Below are positions 1 to 8,073 of a DNA stretch of 53,279 bases, piece after piece. The notes under the pieces are model-generated. The model was given only the letters and a program-made list of their open reading frames with translations, was not told the DNA's origin and made no database searches. Origin of the DNA: JBFXAF01 sp050184585 (GTDB lineage Bacteria > Pseudomonadota > Alphaproteobacteria > Rhizobiales > Rhizobiaceae); contig JBFXAF010000018.1 in NCBI GenBank assembly GCA_050184585.1, positions 1 through 53,279 of the forward strand. The letters are read 5' to 3'. Every line of letters begins with the position of its first letter. Position 1 is the first letter of the stretch. The position numbers and the translations under genes are program-made.

Positions 1-45
1 CCATTGATCAGGGGTCAGTTCGTAACGCTTCGGCTTAGCCATCAT
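1..45 (-). CDS. IS5 family transposase, N-terminal fragment cut by window edge
   Basis: Reading the minus strand from 45, two ATG codons in a row are followed by A-K-P-K-R-Y-E-L-T-P-D-Q-W. The R-Y-E-L-T-x-x-Q-W pattern is the usual opening of IS5-family (IS427-like) DDE transposases. A GGAG ribosome-binding site lies about five bases upstream of the first ATG. Only 15 codons are inside the window, so integrity cannot be judged. Confidence 0.6.
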   Translation of the reverse strand, partial: MMAKPKRYELTPDQW

Positions 46-122
46 CGGGCTCCAGATCAGCAGACCTGGCACCCGATGAATCACACATCGCCGCAGAATT
101 GAATCCTGAATGTCGATTGGTC
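1..122 (-). mobile_element. End of an IS5-type insertion sequence (partial)
   Basis: The first 122 bases hold the 5' end of a minus-strand transposase gene (start at 45) and about 77 bases of leader that should include one terminal inverted repeat. The element runs off the left edge. The sequence CTAG at 123-126 directly follows; IS5-group elements commonly duplicate a 4-bp YTAR target, so 122/123 is a plausible element boundary. The other end and target duplication are outside the window, so the boundary is inferred. Confidence 0.5.
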
Positions 123-1712
123 CTAGATCGTTTCCTGGGATGAAGATGTTCCCGGTCGGGGAGCCGTGGTTATGCCGGCCTGGCGCAGTTCGTCGGCGAT
201 CATCTGCCTCAGCGCCGCTTTCTTTATCTTGGTCCCCGACATCGGCCACTCGGTGACGAACCTGACGTAACGCGGCACCTTGAATGTCGATATCTTACCC
301 AGGCAATACGCAACGACGCTGTCGGCATCCAAAGGCGCCATGCCACTTTCGGTCTCGATGAAGGCGGCCGGCACTTCGCCATAGTACCCGTCGGGCGCCG
401 AAACGACCTGCGCGATGCGGACGCCCGGCAGGCGCAGCAGATGCCCTTCGATCTCCGCCGCCGCGACATTCTCGCCGCCGACCTTGAGCATGTCCTTGAG
501 CCGGCTGACGAAGACCAGCTCGCCCTCTCCCGTACGCCGCATAAGGTCGCCCGAGTGGAACCAGCCTCCGGGATCGATGGCGGCGGCCGTACCTTCGGGA
601 TCGTCGAAATAGCCGCTCAGCCTTCCCGGCCCGCGAAACAGCAGCTCGCCCTCCTCCGCGTCCCGGCCCGTCCCCTGGTCGACGAGGCGGACCTCCATGC
701 CCGGCAGCACCTTCCCGCATGTCATCCAGCGCGAGTTTTCGTCATCGTCCGGAGACCCGATCGCCAGCCATCCGCACGCCTCCGTGGAGCCCGTGTTCGC
801 GACCTGGATGGCGTTGGGCAATCGCGCCTGCATGGCCTCAAGCCGCTCACGTATGCCGACGATGATCACCAGCCGGACGCTGCCGAGGTCGGCGCTCGTC
901 GCCTCGGCATGGTCGAGCACCGGCAGCCAGATCGTCTCGAACCCCGGGAACGCGATCGTGCAGCGCTCCGCGTGGAGCTGGTCGACCGCGACCTTCGCCT
1001 CGAAGATGCCGGGATGATGAAGCGATGCGCCGCTGCTGAACGCCGCCAGCATCGACGACCATCCGGCGGTGTGGAACATCGGGAGTGGCGTCCAGAAGCG
1101 ATCCTGATGCGTGATGCCCAATCGTTCCGCGACGGCCCTGCCTTGATGCAGCATCGCTGCCTGGCTGTGGATGCAGCCCTTCGGATTGGCCGTCGTGCCC
1201 GATGTGAAGATGATACGCGCCGGCGCGTCGGGGTCGACGAGCGCCTCGGCCGCGCGGATCTTCGCAACGGTCGACAGCGGCCCCTCCCAGCGGAGGGTCT
1301 CATCGCCGAGCAGAACGACATCGCAGCCGTCCGGGACCCCGGCGTCCTCGATGAGGACGGCGTAGCGTTGAGAGGCGATCAGGACGACGGGCCGCGCCTT
1401 GCCGAGCAGATAGGCAAGCTCGCCGGCCTTGTAGCGCGCATTGGCGCAGACGGCGACCGCGCCGAGTCTCATCGTTCCGATCGCGAAGGCGAGGTAATCG
1501 CGATCGGCGGTTGCGATGAGAAGCGCAACCCTGTCGCCCGACCTGACGCCGCGCGCATGCAGCCAGCGGGCGGCCGAAAGCGATGCTTCCGCCAGCGCCT
1601 CGAAGTTGAGGATGCCGTCCGGCGCGAAGAATGCCCTGGCCCGAGGCCTCGACCGACCCATCTCGTCGACGAGCCCGAAAACCGTTGTTACGTTTGCCGG
1701 TTGTCTGACCAT
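123..1712 (-). CDS. AMP-forming acyl-CoA synthetase (class I adenylate-forming enzyme)
   Basis: This 529-residue cytoplasmic protein should activate a carboxylate with ATP to an acyl-adenylate and then to the CoA thioester. Seen: the P-loop-like IIFTSGTTANPKG at about 167-179, a GSTEACG motif in the middle, the hinge region W-F-H-S-G-D-L followed by S-R-L-K-D-M-L-K-V-G-G-E-N, and the C-terminal catalytic lysine in the T-K-I-K-K segment. Length is normal for the family. It starts 4 bases after the stop of the acyl-CoA dehydrogenase upstream and should be cotranscribed with it; together they give CoA activation plus alpha,beta-dehydrogenation. The substrate is unknown. The stop codon TAG lies within CTAG at the presumed IS5 junction, and the last dozen residues (rich in T, P and S) have no obvious family counterpart, so the native C-terminus may have been altered by the insertion. 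Confidence 0.9.
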   Translation of the reverse strand: MVRQPANVTTVFGLVDEMGRSRPRARAFFAPDGILNFEALAEASLSAARWLHARGVRSGDRVALLIATADRDYLAFAIGTMRLGAVAVCANARYKAGELAYLLGKARPVVLIASQRYAVLIEDAGVPDGCDVVLLGDETLRWEGPLSTVAKIRAAEALVDPDAPARIIFTSGTTANPKGCIHSQAAMLHQGRAVAERLGITHQDRFWTPLPMFHTAGWSSMLAAFSSGASLHHPGIFEAKVAVDQLHAERCTIAFPGFETIWLPVLDHAEATSADLGSVRLVIIVGIRERLEAMQARLPNAIQVANTGSTEACGWLAIGSPDDDENSRWMTCGKVLPGMEVRLVDQGTGRDAEEGELLFRGPGRLSGYFDDPEGTAAAIDPGGWFHSGDLMRRTGEGELVFVSRLKDMLKVGGENVAAAEIEGHLLRLPGVRIAQVVSAPDGYYGEVPAAFIETESGMAPLDADSVVAYCLGKISTFKVPRYVRFVTEWPMSGTKIKKAALRQMIADELRQAGITTAPRPGTSSSQETI

Positions 1713-1716
1713 TGAG

Positions 1717-2877
1717 TCAGAAAGAGCGCGGCAGGCCGAACCGCTCGGCCACGAGGTTGCGCGCCATCTCGTTGGTGACGGGGCTCATGCGGTAGAGGCG
1801 TGCGTCGCGCCAATAGCGCTGCATGTCGGTGTCGCCCGAATAGCCCTGACCGCCAAGCAGCTGGATACCGATGTCCGCCGCGTTGACCGCGTGCTCCGTG
1901 GCGATCACCTTCGCCATCGTGAGTTCCTGGAACGCCTCCTGTCCCGTGATGTCGAGCCAGGCGCAGTGGTTGGCGACGAGTTCGGTCTGGCGCCGCGCGA
2001 TGGCGATGTTGACCAGATGGTGCTGGATCGACTGGAACGAGCCGATCGTGCTGCCGAAGGCCGTGCGTTCCTTCACATAGGCAAGCGCATCCTCGAGAAT
2101 TCCGTCGAGGATGCCGCAGCATAGCCCGAGAAGCACGAGGCGTTCGTTGTTGAGCGTCGGCAGGAGCATGTACCACGCGCGGTTGGGCTCGCCGAGCAGC
2201 AGGTCGTCAGGCACGAAGACATCGTCGAGGAAGACGTCGAACGCTCCGAGGCCCCGCATGCCAAGCGTGCTGAGGGGCTTCAGCGATATCCCCTTCGACT
2301 TGGCCGGCAGGACGAACAGCGACACCGCGCCGTGCCGCTTCTTCGCGTCGGGGTCGGTCAGCGCGAGGAGCAGGATGTAGTCCGACGCGTCGGCCGAGGC
2401 GCACCAGGTCTTGCGACCGTTGATGCGCCAGCCGCCGTCCACCTTGACCGCCGTCGTCTTCAATCCACCGAGCAGATCGGTGCCCCCTCCGGGCTCGGTG
2501 AAGCCGATGGTGAAGCGCGCATTGCCCTGCGCGATGTCCGGCAGGAAGCGCTTCTTCTGCTCTTCCGAGCCATAGAGGCCGATCGAGTTCGCGCCGGCGA
2601 AAGACGTCGATCCCCAGACCCAGAGCATGCCTGAAAGCGACCGCCCCAGTTCGCGGGCGACCACCATCTGGAGAAGGTTGTCGCCGCCGTGCCCGCCATA
2701 GGCCTTGGGTACCGCGACGCCGTGGAGACCGCGGGCGGCAAGCTTGTCCCAGAGTTCGAGAGGGTATCGGTCGGCGCGTTCGAGTTCGCGGGTCCAGCTC
2801 TTCGGGAGCTCTCGATCGACCCACGAACGCAAGTCGGACTGAAACGAGCGGACGGGCTCGGGCAGCGAAAAATCCAA
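1717..2877 (-). CDS. Acyl-CoA dehydrogenase (FAD-dependent), TTG start
   Basis: A 386-residue flavoprotein expected to form an alpha,beta double bond in an acyl-CoA and pass electrons to ETF. Seen: the ACAD N-terminal helical domain (D-F-S-L-P-E-P-V-R-S), the central FAD/substrate strand R-F-T-I-G-F-T-E-P-G-G-G-T-D, and the C-terminal R-T-A-F-G and Q-L-L-G-G-Q-G-Y motifs. The usual C-terminal catalytic base (E-G-T-N-E) is replaced by S-P-V-T-N-E; instead a Glu precedes R-L-V-L (N-N-E-R-L-V-L), the helix-G position used by isovaleryl-CoA and long-chain dehydrogenases. I chose TTG 2877 because a perfect GGGAGGA (2884-2890) sits six bases before it and the protein then begins like its family; an ATG at 2904 would bury that site inside the gene. 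It leads the two-gene unit with the acyl-CoA synthetase. Confidence 0.9.
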   Translation of the reverse strand: MDFSLPEPVRSFQSDLRSWVDRELPKSWTRELERADRYPLELWDKLAARGLHGVAVPKAYGGHGGDNLLQMVVARELGRSLSGMLWVWGSTSFAGANSIGLYGSEEQKKRFLPDIAQGNARFTIGFTEPGGGTDLLGGLKTTAVKVDGGWRINGRKTWCASADASDYILLLALTDPDAKKRHGAVSLFVLPAKSKGISLKPLSTLGMRGLGAFDVFLDDVFVPDDLLLGEPNRAWYMLLPTLNNERLVLLGLCCGILDGILEDALAYVKERTAFGSTIGSFQSIQHHLVNIAIARRQTELVANHCAWLDITGQEAFQELTMAKVIATEHAVNAADIGIQLLGGQGYSGDTDMQRYWRDARLYRMSPVTNEMARNLVAERFGLPRSF

Positions 2878-2883
2878 AGGGTT

Positions 2884-2890
2884 TCCTCCC
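2884..2890 (-). promoter_or_regulatory. Shine-Dalgarno site that decides a TTG start
   Basis: GGGAGGA on the minus strand, six bases upstream of TTG at 2877. It argues against the in-frame ATG at 2904 as the start of the acyl-CoA dehydrogenase. Confidence 0.65.
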
Positions 2891-2927
2891 GTCGGAAATG
2901 ACATCGAAAATTTCCGAACAGGTTTGG

Positions 2928-2955
2928 ATTTTATCGCAGCTTTTTCTGCGGTCAA
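2928..2955 (-). promoter_or_regulatory. Sigma-70-like promoter for acyl-CoA dehydrogenase / acyl-CoA synthetase
   Basis: Minus strand TTGACC (2955-2950), 16-base spacer, TAAAAT (2933-2928). Five of six bases match at each box. The spacer contains the inverted repeat CGCAG-N6-CTGCG (2935-2950), a possible operator. Confidence 0.55.
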
Positions 2956-3082
2956 CTGGCCACACAAAATAGCTTTGTCGCGGGGACTGGCGACTACTCG
3001 GCCAATAAAATCATTTGATTACAATATTTTATAAGGAATCTTCTGACTGGGAGGCCGTTCAAGATCGCCTCTGCGGCGACAA

Positions 3083-3111
3083 TTGACATCTGTAACATAG
3101 CTCAATAAAGT
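3083..3111 (+). promoter_or_regulatory. Sigma-70-like promoter for the first Liv operon
   Basis: TTGACA at 3083-3088, 17-base spacer, TAAAGT at 3106-3111. The -35 box is perfect. It would start transcription near 3118. Confidence 0.55.
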
Positions 3112-3230
3112 CGATGAAAGTTCGGCTATTTGGTTTGGTCCATCCGCGCTGGAGGAGCGGCGGCGGCGATGGACGCATGCCGGTGACCCGCCGACGACGT
3201 CTTCATGCATCGCAACGGGAGGAACTTCGC

Positions 3231-4442
3231 ATGCATCGATTCTTGAAAGCCCTGACCGCGTCGACCCTGCTTGTCGCCGCATCGTTCACGGCCCATGCCC
3301 AGGAAGACTCGGTCAAGATTGGCGTTCTGACCGACCTCAGCGGCTTCTCGGCCGACATCACCGGCAATGGCAGCATCGCTGCAGCCCAGATGGCGGTGGA
3401 GGATTTCGGCGGCAAGGTCGGCGATCGCAAGATCGAGATCATCTCGGCCGACACGGGCAACAACACCGACAAGGCTTCCCAGATCGCGCGTAGCTGGATC
3501 GACCAGGAAGGCGTGGACGCCATCGCCGACGTGCCCAATTCTGCTGTCGCGCTCGCGGTCAACGAAGTGGTGCGCCAGAAGAACAAGGTGCTGCTGGTCG
3601 CCGGCGCCGGCACGCCGAAGCTGGTCGGCGATTCCTGCTCGCCGAACACTGTGCTTTGGCCGTCGGACAGCTACGGTCTCTCCGCTTCGACACCGCTGGA
3701 GGTCCTGAAGGAAGGCGGCGACACCTGGTTCTTCATCACGGTCGACTACACCTACGGTCACGTCACCCAGGAGATCATGACCAAGGTCATCGAGGACAAT
3801 GGCGGCAAGGTCCTCGGCGGCGTCCTGAACCCCCTGAACACACCTGATTTCAGCTCGTTCCTCCTGCAGGGCCAGGCGTCGGGCGCCAAGGTCATCGGCT
3901 TCATCAATGTCGGCGTCGATCTCCAGAACGGCATCAAGCAGGCCCGCGAGTTCAAGATCACCGACACGCAGAAGTTGGTGGGCGGGACGATCTTCCTCAC
4001 CGACATCCATACGCTCGGGCTGGAGGTCACCCAGGGGCTCTATCTTTCGGCGTCCTTCTATTGGGACATGAATGAGGGCACTCGCGAATTCTCGAAGCGG
4101 TTCGCCGAGCGGCACAACGGCAAGATGCCGACCTTCCTCCAGGCCGGCGTCTATTCCTCGGTGCTCCACTACCTGAAGACCCTGGCCGACATGCCCGCTA
4201 CCGACGATGGCGCGGCTGTGGTCAAGCACATGAAGGAACTGCCGACCGACGATCCGCTGTTCGGTCAGGGCACGATCCGCGCCGACGGCCGCAAGCTCCA
4301 GCCGATGTACGTCTTCCAGGTGAAGAAGCCGGAAGAGAGCACGTCGGAGTGGGATCTCTACCGGCTCGTCAGCGCCGTGCCGGCGGAGAAGGCGGTCATC
4401 GCGATGAACCCCGAACTCTGCAAGATGGTCGCGAACCAGTAG
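3231..4442 (+). CDS. Liv-type ABC importer, periplasmic substrate-binding protein
   Basis: A 403-residue periplasmic binding protein of the branched-chain amino acid (type I, Leu/Ile/Val) class, expected to capture the substrate of the importer that follows. Seen: a signal peptide with basic start (MHRFLK), hydrophobic core and A-H-A/Q cleavage near residue 23, then V-K-I-G-V-L-T-D-L-S-G, the typical first strand of this family. ATG 3231 is chosen over upstream in-frame starts because GGGAGGA lies eight bases before it and the signal peptide begins there. It heads an operon SBP-livG-livF-livH-livM. The adjacent acyl-CoA synthetase and dehydrogenase suggest a carboxylate or aromatic/alicyclic acid rather than an amino acid; many members of this family bind such compounds. 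Confidence 0.93.
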   Translation: MHRFLKALTASTLLVAASFTAHAQEDSVKIGVLTDLSGFSADITGNGSIAAAQMAVEDFGGKVGDRKIEIISADTGNNTDKASQIARSWIDQEGVDAIADVPNSAVALAVNEVVRQKNKVLLVAGAGTPKLVGDSCSPNTVLWPSDSYGLSASTPLEVLKEGGDTWFFITVDYTYGHVTQEIMTKVIEDNGGKVLGGVLNPLNTPDFSSFLLQGQASGAKVIGFINVGVDLQNGIKQAREFKITDTQKLVGGTIFLTDIHTLGLEVTQGLYLSASFYWDMNEGTREFSKRFAERHNGKMPTFLQAGVYSSVLHYLKTLADMPATDDGAAVVKHMKELPTDDPLFGQGTIRADGRKLQPMYVFQVKKPEESTSEWDLYRLVSAVPAEKAVIAMNPELCKMVANQ

Positions 4443-4454
4443 CAGCGCGCCTCA

Positions 4455-4479
4455 GCCCCGGCGTCGATGGCGCCGGGGC
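4455..4479 (+). terminator. GC hairpin after the first SBP gene
   Basis: Perfect arms GCCCCGGCG and CGCCGGGGC around a 7-base loop, 12 bases after the SBP stop and 46 bases before livG. No T-run follows, so it is more likely an RNA-stabilising or attenuating hairpin than a full terminator. Confidence 0.55.
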
Positions 4480-4525
4480 ATCCTTTCCAACCGGTCGATC
4501 ATTGGCGCCAGCGCGGAGGCAGGTC

Positions 4526-5299
4526 TTGTCGGAGCCGACGACAACCGAAGACATCGTCCTGCGGGCCGATGGACTTTCCAAGGACTTCGCCGGCTTCAAG
4601 GCCGTGAACGACGTATCCATCGGCGTTCTCCGCGGCTCGATCCACGCGCTGATCGGCCCGAACGGCGCCGGCAAGACGACCTGTTTCAACCTGCTCACGA
4701 GGTTCCTGCCGCCCTCCTCGGGCACCATCACCTACGAAACCCGGGACATCACGCGCACGCCGCCTGCCGCCGTCGCGCGGATGGGGCTGGTGCGTTCGTT
4801 CCAGATCTCTGCGATCTTCCCGAAGCTCTCGGTTCTCGAGAACGTCAGGATCGCCATCCAGAGCCGACGCGGCATGTCGTTCGACTTCTGGCGATCCAAT
4901 GTCGTGCTCAACCGGCTCGACGAGGAAGCGCTCGGGCTTCTCGCGATGATCGACCTCGACGGCATGAAGGACCTTCTTGCGGGCGAGCTTTCCTACGGAC
5001 GCAAGCGCGCGCTGGAGATCGCCACCACGATCGCGCTCCAGCCGAAGGTGATCCTGCTGGACGAGCCCATGGCCGGGATCGGCCACGGCGACATCGAGCG
5101 CATCGTGGAGATCATCAGGACCGTGGCCAAGGGGCGCACCGTGCTGATGATCGAGCACAACCTCTCGGTCGTGGCGGCGCTTGCCGAAACCATCACCGTG
5201 CTGGCGCGCGGCAAAGTCATCGCGGAAGGTCCATACGAGGCCGTGTCCGCCGATCCCCTCGTCAAGGAAGCCTATATCGGGACGGCTCATGGCCACTGA
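4526..5299 (+). CDS. livG: Liv-type ABC importer ATPase LivG, TTG start
   Basis: A 257-residue cytoplasmic ATPase that powers the LivHM channel. Seen: Walker A GPNGAGKT, the signature L-S-Y-G-R-K-R-A-L-E, Walker B V-I-L-L-D-E-P-M-A-G and the E-H-N switch histidine; the M-A-G-I after Walker B is typical for LivG. TTG 4526 is chosen because GGAGG (4515-4519) is six bases upstream; starts further upstream would overlap the SBP gene and hairpin and add residues not found in the family. Its end overlaps livF by 11 bases. Confidence 0.92.
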   Translation: MSEPTTTEDIVLRADGLSKDFAGFKAVNDVSIGVLRGSIHALIGPNGAGKTTCFNLLTRFLPPSSGTITYETRDITRTPPAAVARMGLVRSFQISAIFPKLSVLENVRIAIQSRRGMSFDFWRSNVVLNRLDEEALGLLAMIDLDGMKDLLAGELSYGRKRALEIATTIALQPKVILLDEPMAGIGHGDIERIVEIIRTVAKGRTVLMIEHNLSVVAALAETITVLARGKVIAEGPYEAVSADPLVKEAYIGTAHGH

Positions 5300-6026
5300 C
5301 GCGCCAGCGCGCCGCGAAGGCGTTTCCGAACGGCTGCTCGAGGTCTCCGATCTCAAGGGCTGGTACGGCGAAAGCCAGGTGCTCCATGGCGTCGACCTGT
5401 TCGTCGGGCGCGGCGAGGTCGTTTCGCTCGTCGGGCGCAACGGCGCCGGCAAGACCAGCACGCTCAAGTCGATCATCGGCATCATCCAGAAGCGCAGCGG
5501 ATCGGTCCGCATCGGCGAGCGCGAGACGATCGCCATGCGCTCCAAGGATATCGCGCGGCTGGGCCTCGGCTACGTGCCCGAGGACCGCGGCATCTACGCC
5601 AGCCTGACCGTGAAGGAGAACCTGCTCCTGCCCCCGGCCGTGGCGCCGGGCGGTCTTTCGAACGAGGCGGTGCTCGATCTGTTTCCGAACCTCAGGGAAC
5701 GTCTTGGCAATTCCGGCGCCAAGCTTTCCGGCGGAGAACAGCAGATGCTGGCGATCGGCCGCGTCCTGACGACCGGCGCCTCGCTGCTTCTCTTCGATGA
5801 GCCAACGGAAGGTCTGGCTCCCGTCATCGTGCAGAAGATCGGCGAGATCGTCGCCGATCTGAAGGCCAGGGGGTTCACCATCCTGATCGTCGAACAGAAC
5901 ATGCAGTTCTGCTCGCGCTACGCGGACCGCCACTACGTCATCGAGCAGGGCCGGGTGGTCGACGTCTTCGACCGCGAGGGCTTCCAGGCCAACACCGCAA
6001 AAGTTCAGTCCTACCTGGGGGTATGA
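5289..6026 (+). CDS. livF: Liv-type ABC importer ATPase LivF
   Basis: A 245-residue ATPase, the partner of LivG. Seen: Walker A GRNGAGKT, the signature L-S-G-G-E-Q-Q-M-L-A-I-G-R, Walker B S-L-L-L-F-D-E-P-T-E-G-L-A-P and V-E-Q-N. The G-R-N-G form of Walker A and the G-L-A-P after Walker B mark it as LivF. ATG 5289 overlaps the end of livG; its stop overlaps the livH start by ATGA, so the genes are probably translationally coupled. Confidence 0.93.
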   Translation: MATDAPARREGVSERLLEVSDLKGWYGESQVLHGVDLFVGRGEVVSLVGRNGAGKTSTLKSIIGIIQKRSGSVRIGERETIAMRSKDIARLGLGYVPEDRGIYASLTVKENLLLPPAVAPGGLSNEAVLDLFPNLRERLGNSGAKLSGGEQQMLAIGRVLTTGASLLLFDEPTEGLAPVIVQKIGEIVADLKARGFTILIVEQNMQFCSRYADRHYVIEQGRVVDVFDREGFQANTAKVQSYLGV

Positions 6027-6910
6027 CCATGATGACCGTGTTCGGCGTGCCCCTCGCGGCTCTGGCCGGCCAGCTGGCCCTCGGCCTCGTCAACGGCTGC
6101 TTCTACGCCATCCTCAGCCTGGGGCTGGCGGTGATCTTCGGCATGCTGAACATCGTGAACTTCGCGCATGGCGCCTTCTTCATGCTGGGCGCCTTCACGG
6201 CCTGGCTGTCGCTGGCCTATCTCGGCCTCGGCTACTGGTGGGCGCTGCTCATCGCGCCAGTCGTCGTCGGGCTGATCGGCATCGTGCTGGAGAAGACGCT
6301 GATCGGACGCATCGCCAAGCTGGACCATCTCTATGCGTTCATCATGACGCTCGGAATCGCGCTGATGATCCAGGGCGTCTTCCGCAACTATTTCGGCAGC
6401 ACGGGCGCGCCCTATGCGCCGCCGCCGGAACTGGCGGGCGGGCAGGATCTCGGCTTCGTCTACCTGCCGAACTACAGGCTGTGGGTCATGGCGGTCTCGC
6501 TCACCGTGTGCTTCGGCACGTGGTTCCTGATCGAGAAGACCAAGATCGGTTCCTATCTCCGGGCCGCCACGGAGAACCCGACGCTGCTCGAGGCCTTCGG
6601 CGTCAATGTCGGCGTGCTGATCACCGCAACCTACGGCGTCAGCGTCGGGCTCGCCGCCTTCGCCGGCGTACTCGCCGCGCCGATCTATTCGGTGAACCCG
6701 AACATGGGCGCCGACCTGATCATCGTCGTCTTCGCGGTGGTGGTGATCGGGGGGCTGGGCTCGATGATGGGGGCGATCCTCACCGGCCTCGGCCTCGGCG
6801 TGATCGAGGCTCTGACCAAGGTCTTCTATCCCGAGGCGTCGACGACGGTCATCTTCGTCGTCATGGCCATCATCCTCCTCACGAGGCCGTCCGGCCTCTT
6901 CGGACGCTAG
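6023..6910 (+). CDS. livH: Liv-type ABC importer permease LivH
   Basis: A 295-residue inner-membrane permease with about eight hydrophobic segments. Seen: the family opening L-A-L-G-L-V-N-G-C-F-Y-A-I-L-S-L-G-L, the F-G-M-L-N-I-V-N-F-A-H-G element, and the cytoplasmic loop R-A-A-T-E-N-P-T-L-L-E-A-F-G-V-N that contacts the ATPases. The start overlaps the livF stop; livM begins four bases after its stop. Confidence 0.94.
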   Translation: MTMMTVFGVPLAALAGQLALGLVNGCFYAILSLGLAVIFGMLNIVNFAHGAFFMLGAFTAWLSLAYLGLGYWWALLIAPVVVGLIGIVLEKTLIGRIAKLDHLYAFIMTLGIALMIQGVFRNYFGSTGAPYAPPPELAGGQDLGFVYLPNYRLWVMAVSLTVCFGTWFLIEKTKIGSYLRAATENPTLLEAFGVNVGVLITATYGVSVGLAAFAGVLAAPIYSVNPNMGADLIIVVFAVVVIGGLGSMMGAILTGLGLGVIEALTKVFYPEASTTVIFVVMAIILLTRPSGLFGR

Positions 6911-6914
6911 AGCG

Positions 6915-7895
6915 ATGAGCGCGATCGATACCCCGTCGTCCGTCCCGCAGGCGTCGAACCACGACCGCACGAGAGGCCTGCACCGCGTCATCATGCTGGT
7001 CATGCTTCTGCTGGTCGTCGTCCTGCCCTTCGGCGTGTACCCGATCTACCTGATGAAGGTGATGTGCTTCGCGCTCTTCGCGCTGAGCTTCAACTTGCTG
7101 TTCGGCTATGCGGGGCTGATGTCGTTCGGCCATGCGGCGTTTTTCGGCCTGGCGTCGTACGTGGCCGCCTACACGGCCAAGTATTACATCGCCCAGCCGG
7201 AGGTGGCGGTGCTTGCCGGCACACTCGCCGCCGGCGCACTCGGCGTTCCCATCGGTGCGCTGGCCATACGCCGGCACGGCATCTACTTCGCCATGATCAC
7301 GCTCGCCTTCTGCCAGATGGTCTACTTCCTCGCGCTGAGGACGCCGGGCTTCACCGGCGGCGAGGACGGACAGCAGGGCGTGCCGCGCGGCCACCTGTTC
7401 GGGCTGGTCGACCTCTCCTACGAACCCGCGCTCTACGCCTTCGTCGCGGTGATCTTCCTCGCCGGCTTCCTCGCCGTCTACCGGATCATCTACTCCCCCT
7501 TCGGCCATGTGCTCAGGGCCATCAAGGAGAACGAGCCGCGCGCCATCTCGCTCGGCTACAGCGTCAACCGCTACAAGTTCCTGGCCTTCGTGCTTTCGGC
7601 GACCATCGCCGGCATGGGCGGCTCGACCAAGGCGATCGTCTTCGAAAGCGCATCGCTGTTCGACATCCACTGGTCGATGTCCGGCGAACCCGTGCTCATG
7701 TCGCTGGTGGGAGGATTGGGGACGGTGTTCGGGCCGGTCGTCGGCGCGGCGCTCATCATCGCGATGGAGACGATGCTGATCAGCTGGGGATCGTGGATCA
7801 CGGTCGTTCAGGGTGCGATCTTCGTGGGCATCGTGCTCCTGTTCCGCGAGGGCATCGTCGGCAACATTTCGCGGCGGCTGCGCGTCAGCCTGTAG
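6915..7895 (+). CDS. livM: Liv-type ABC importer permease LivM
   Basis: A 326-residue inner-membrane permease, second half of the channel. Seen: L-S-F-N-L-L-F-G-Y-A-G-L-M-S-F-G-H-A-A-F-F-G, the A-I-R-R-H-G-I-Y-F-A-M-I-T-L-A-F signature, and the ATPase-contact loop A-I-K-E-N-E-P-R-A-I-S-L-G. It is the last gene of the first Liv operon and faces the convergent molybdoenzyme gene across 178 bases. Confidence 0.94.
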   Translation: MSAIDTPSSVPQASNHDRTRGLHRVIMLVMLLLVVVLPFGVYPIYLMKVMCFALFALSFNLLFGYAGLMSFGHAAFFGLASYVAAYTAKYYIAQPEVAVLAGTLAAGALGVPIGALAIRRHGIYFAMITLAFCQMVYFLALRTPGFTGGEDGQQGVPRGHLFGLVDLSYEPALYAFVAVIFLAGFLAVYRIIYSPFGHVLRAIKENEPRAISLGYSVNRYKFLAFVLSATIAGMGGSTKAIVFESASLFDIHWSMSGEPVLMSLVGGLGTVFGPVVGAALIIAMETMLISWGSWITVVQGAIFVGIVLLFREGIVGNISRRLRVSL

Positions 7896-8073
7896 CCCGT
7901 GAGTCCAGTTCTCGGAATTGCCGATAGTGCGCGGTCACCTGCTTGCGCCGACATTTCATGACCCGACAGCCAAAGGTTGCATGCGGCCCTTGCCAGAAGA
8001 GGGCTGCACACTTTCCTGACGGCCAGTTGCAGGTCGCTCATTCCAGCGGCTGAGCGCCTCATCGGAACCGCGC
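7896..8073. other. Convergent intergenic region
   Basis: 178 bases between the 3' ends of livM and the molybdoenzyme gene. I see no clear hairpin plus T-run and no gene. A partial match to the TTGCATGCAA element (TTGCATGCGG, 7977-7986) occurs but is not at a promoter. Confidence 0.4.

Larger units (their letters stand above)
2878..3230. other. Divergent control region between acyl-CoA dehydrogenase and Liv importer
   Basis: This 353-base AT-rich stretch has no gene of its own. It contains one sigma-70-like promoter for each direction (2928-2955 minus, 3083-3111 plus), an inverted repeat CGCAG-N6-CTGCG at 2935-2950 inside the spacer of the minus promoter, and an AT-rich centre near 3005-3035. 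The plus transcript would have a leader of about 110 bases before the SBP start at 3231; I see no riboswitch consensus in it. Confidence 0.6.

Noticed and set aside
441..1715. Long plus-strand open frame antisense to the acyl-CoA synthetase
   Set aside because: It has no family pattern, is rich in Arg, Pro and Ala, and mirrors a clear gene on the other strand; a usual effect of high GC.
7977..7986. TTGCATGCGG, a partial match to the block 2 operator
   Set aside because: Lies between two convergent gene ends, not at a promoter, and has two mismatches.
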